DNA of 6,155 nucleotides, from positions 1 through 6,155 of the forward strand of contig JABMPG010000019.1 in assembly GCA_013203855.1 (NCBI GenBank). The letters are read 5' to 3'. Shown here one piece after another: positions 6,073-6,155 of this stretch. Both the position numbers and the translations under genes were made by a program. The DNA is from a bacterium. Lineage in GTDB: Bacteria > Sumerlaeota > Sumerlaeia > UBA8349. The notes under the pieces were generated by a model. The model worked only from the letters and a program-made list of their open reading frames with translations, did not search any database and was not told the DNA's origin. Each line of letters starts with the position of its first letter. Position 1 is the first letter of the stretch.

Positions 6073-6155
6073 GACGAGGGGATAGACCCGATTTCCGATC
6101 GATCGCGGCGACGTTTGGGAGAAAGACATTCTTGCGGCAGCGGCGGCGGGCGGGC

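Larger units (their letters stand above)
5855..6155. other. Upstream non-coding region
   Basis: About 300 bases lie between the Shine-Dalgarno and the right edge. They hold the candidate promoter, the palindromes, a pair of GTAC arms six bases apart (5960-5973), an A6 run (5869-5874) and a GC-rich repeat-like end (6135-6155). A plus-strand frame from ATG 6031 stays open to the edge for 41 codons but has no ribosome site and no recognisable product. A minus-strand frame entering from the edge stops at TAA 6012-6014 and reads as low-complexity. I call no gene here. Confidence 0.6.

Noticed and set aside
6031..6155. Plus-strand frame from ATG 6031, open to the right edge
   Set aside because: No Shine-Dalgarno, only 41 codons visible, Arg/Gly-rich end, no known motif. 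It could be a divergent gene start but cannot be supported.
6012..6155. Minus-strand frame entering from the right edge and ending at TAA 6012-6014, a possible tail of an upstream gene
   Set aside because: The translation is Pro-, Arg- and Ser-rich low-complexity with no family resemblance, and other frames are open over similar lengths.
6135..6155. GC-rich CGG-type repeat at the right edge
   Set aside because: Imperfect and only about 20 bases long; no array, no CRISPR-like spacing.

Overview
The window is almost entirely one gene. On the minus strand a single reading frame runs from an ATG at 5840 to the left edge without a stop, giving at least 1946 codons, and the 3' end lies outside the window. 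I translated it codon by codon and found no interruption. The product is a large secreted protein built from extracellular beta-sandwich modules. It has an N-terminal signal peptide, two ASH/choice-of-anchor-D-like domains, one EF-hand-type calcium loop, a concanavalin-A-like stretch, two bacterial Ig-like domains and two fibronectin type III-like domains. It also carries four copies (the last cut by the edge) of a module of about 190 to 230 residues that I cannot assign to a named family.

Layout in gene order, right to left: upstream region with a candidate promoter and a perfect 12-bp palindrome (about 5855-6155); ribosome binding site (5848-5854); signal peptide (5748-5840); module A (4935-5627); ASH 1 (4635-4934); module B (3906-4496); domain with calcium loop (3441-3905); unassigned stretch and ConA-like region (2625-3440); Ig-like 1 (2301-2624); Ig-like 2 (1986-2297); Fn3-like 1 (1695-1979); Fn3-like 2 (1371-1688); module C (663-1238); ASH 2 (330-662); start of module D (1-188). 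A-ASH-B and C-ASH-D have the same order and nearly the same internal spacing, so the protein looks like two related arms joined by an Ig/Fn3 bridge.

The organism is a bacterium with GC-rich coding DNA and a canonical Shine-Dalgarno sequence. Giant secreted ASH/Fn3/Ig mosaics with very few cysteines are common in environmental lineages such as Planctomycetota, Verrucomicrobiota and Hydrogenedentota, but nothing here fixes the phylum and this is only a guess. I see no enzyme active site. Adhesion, surface binding or glycan binding is the most reasonable role, by inference only. No RNA gene, mobile element or CRISPR array is visible.

The many plus-strand and other-frame open stretches are shadows of this gene. 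The longest two, 381-1637 and 3003-4388 on the plus strand, lie codon-on-codon opposite it and arise because the gene avoids TTA, CTA and TCA codons there.
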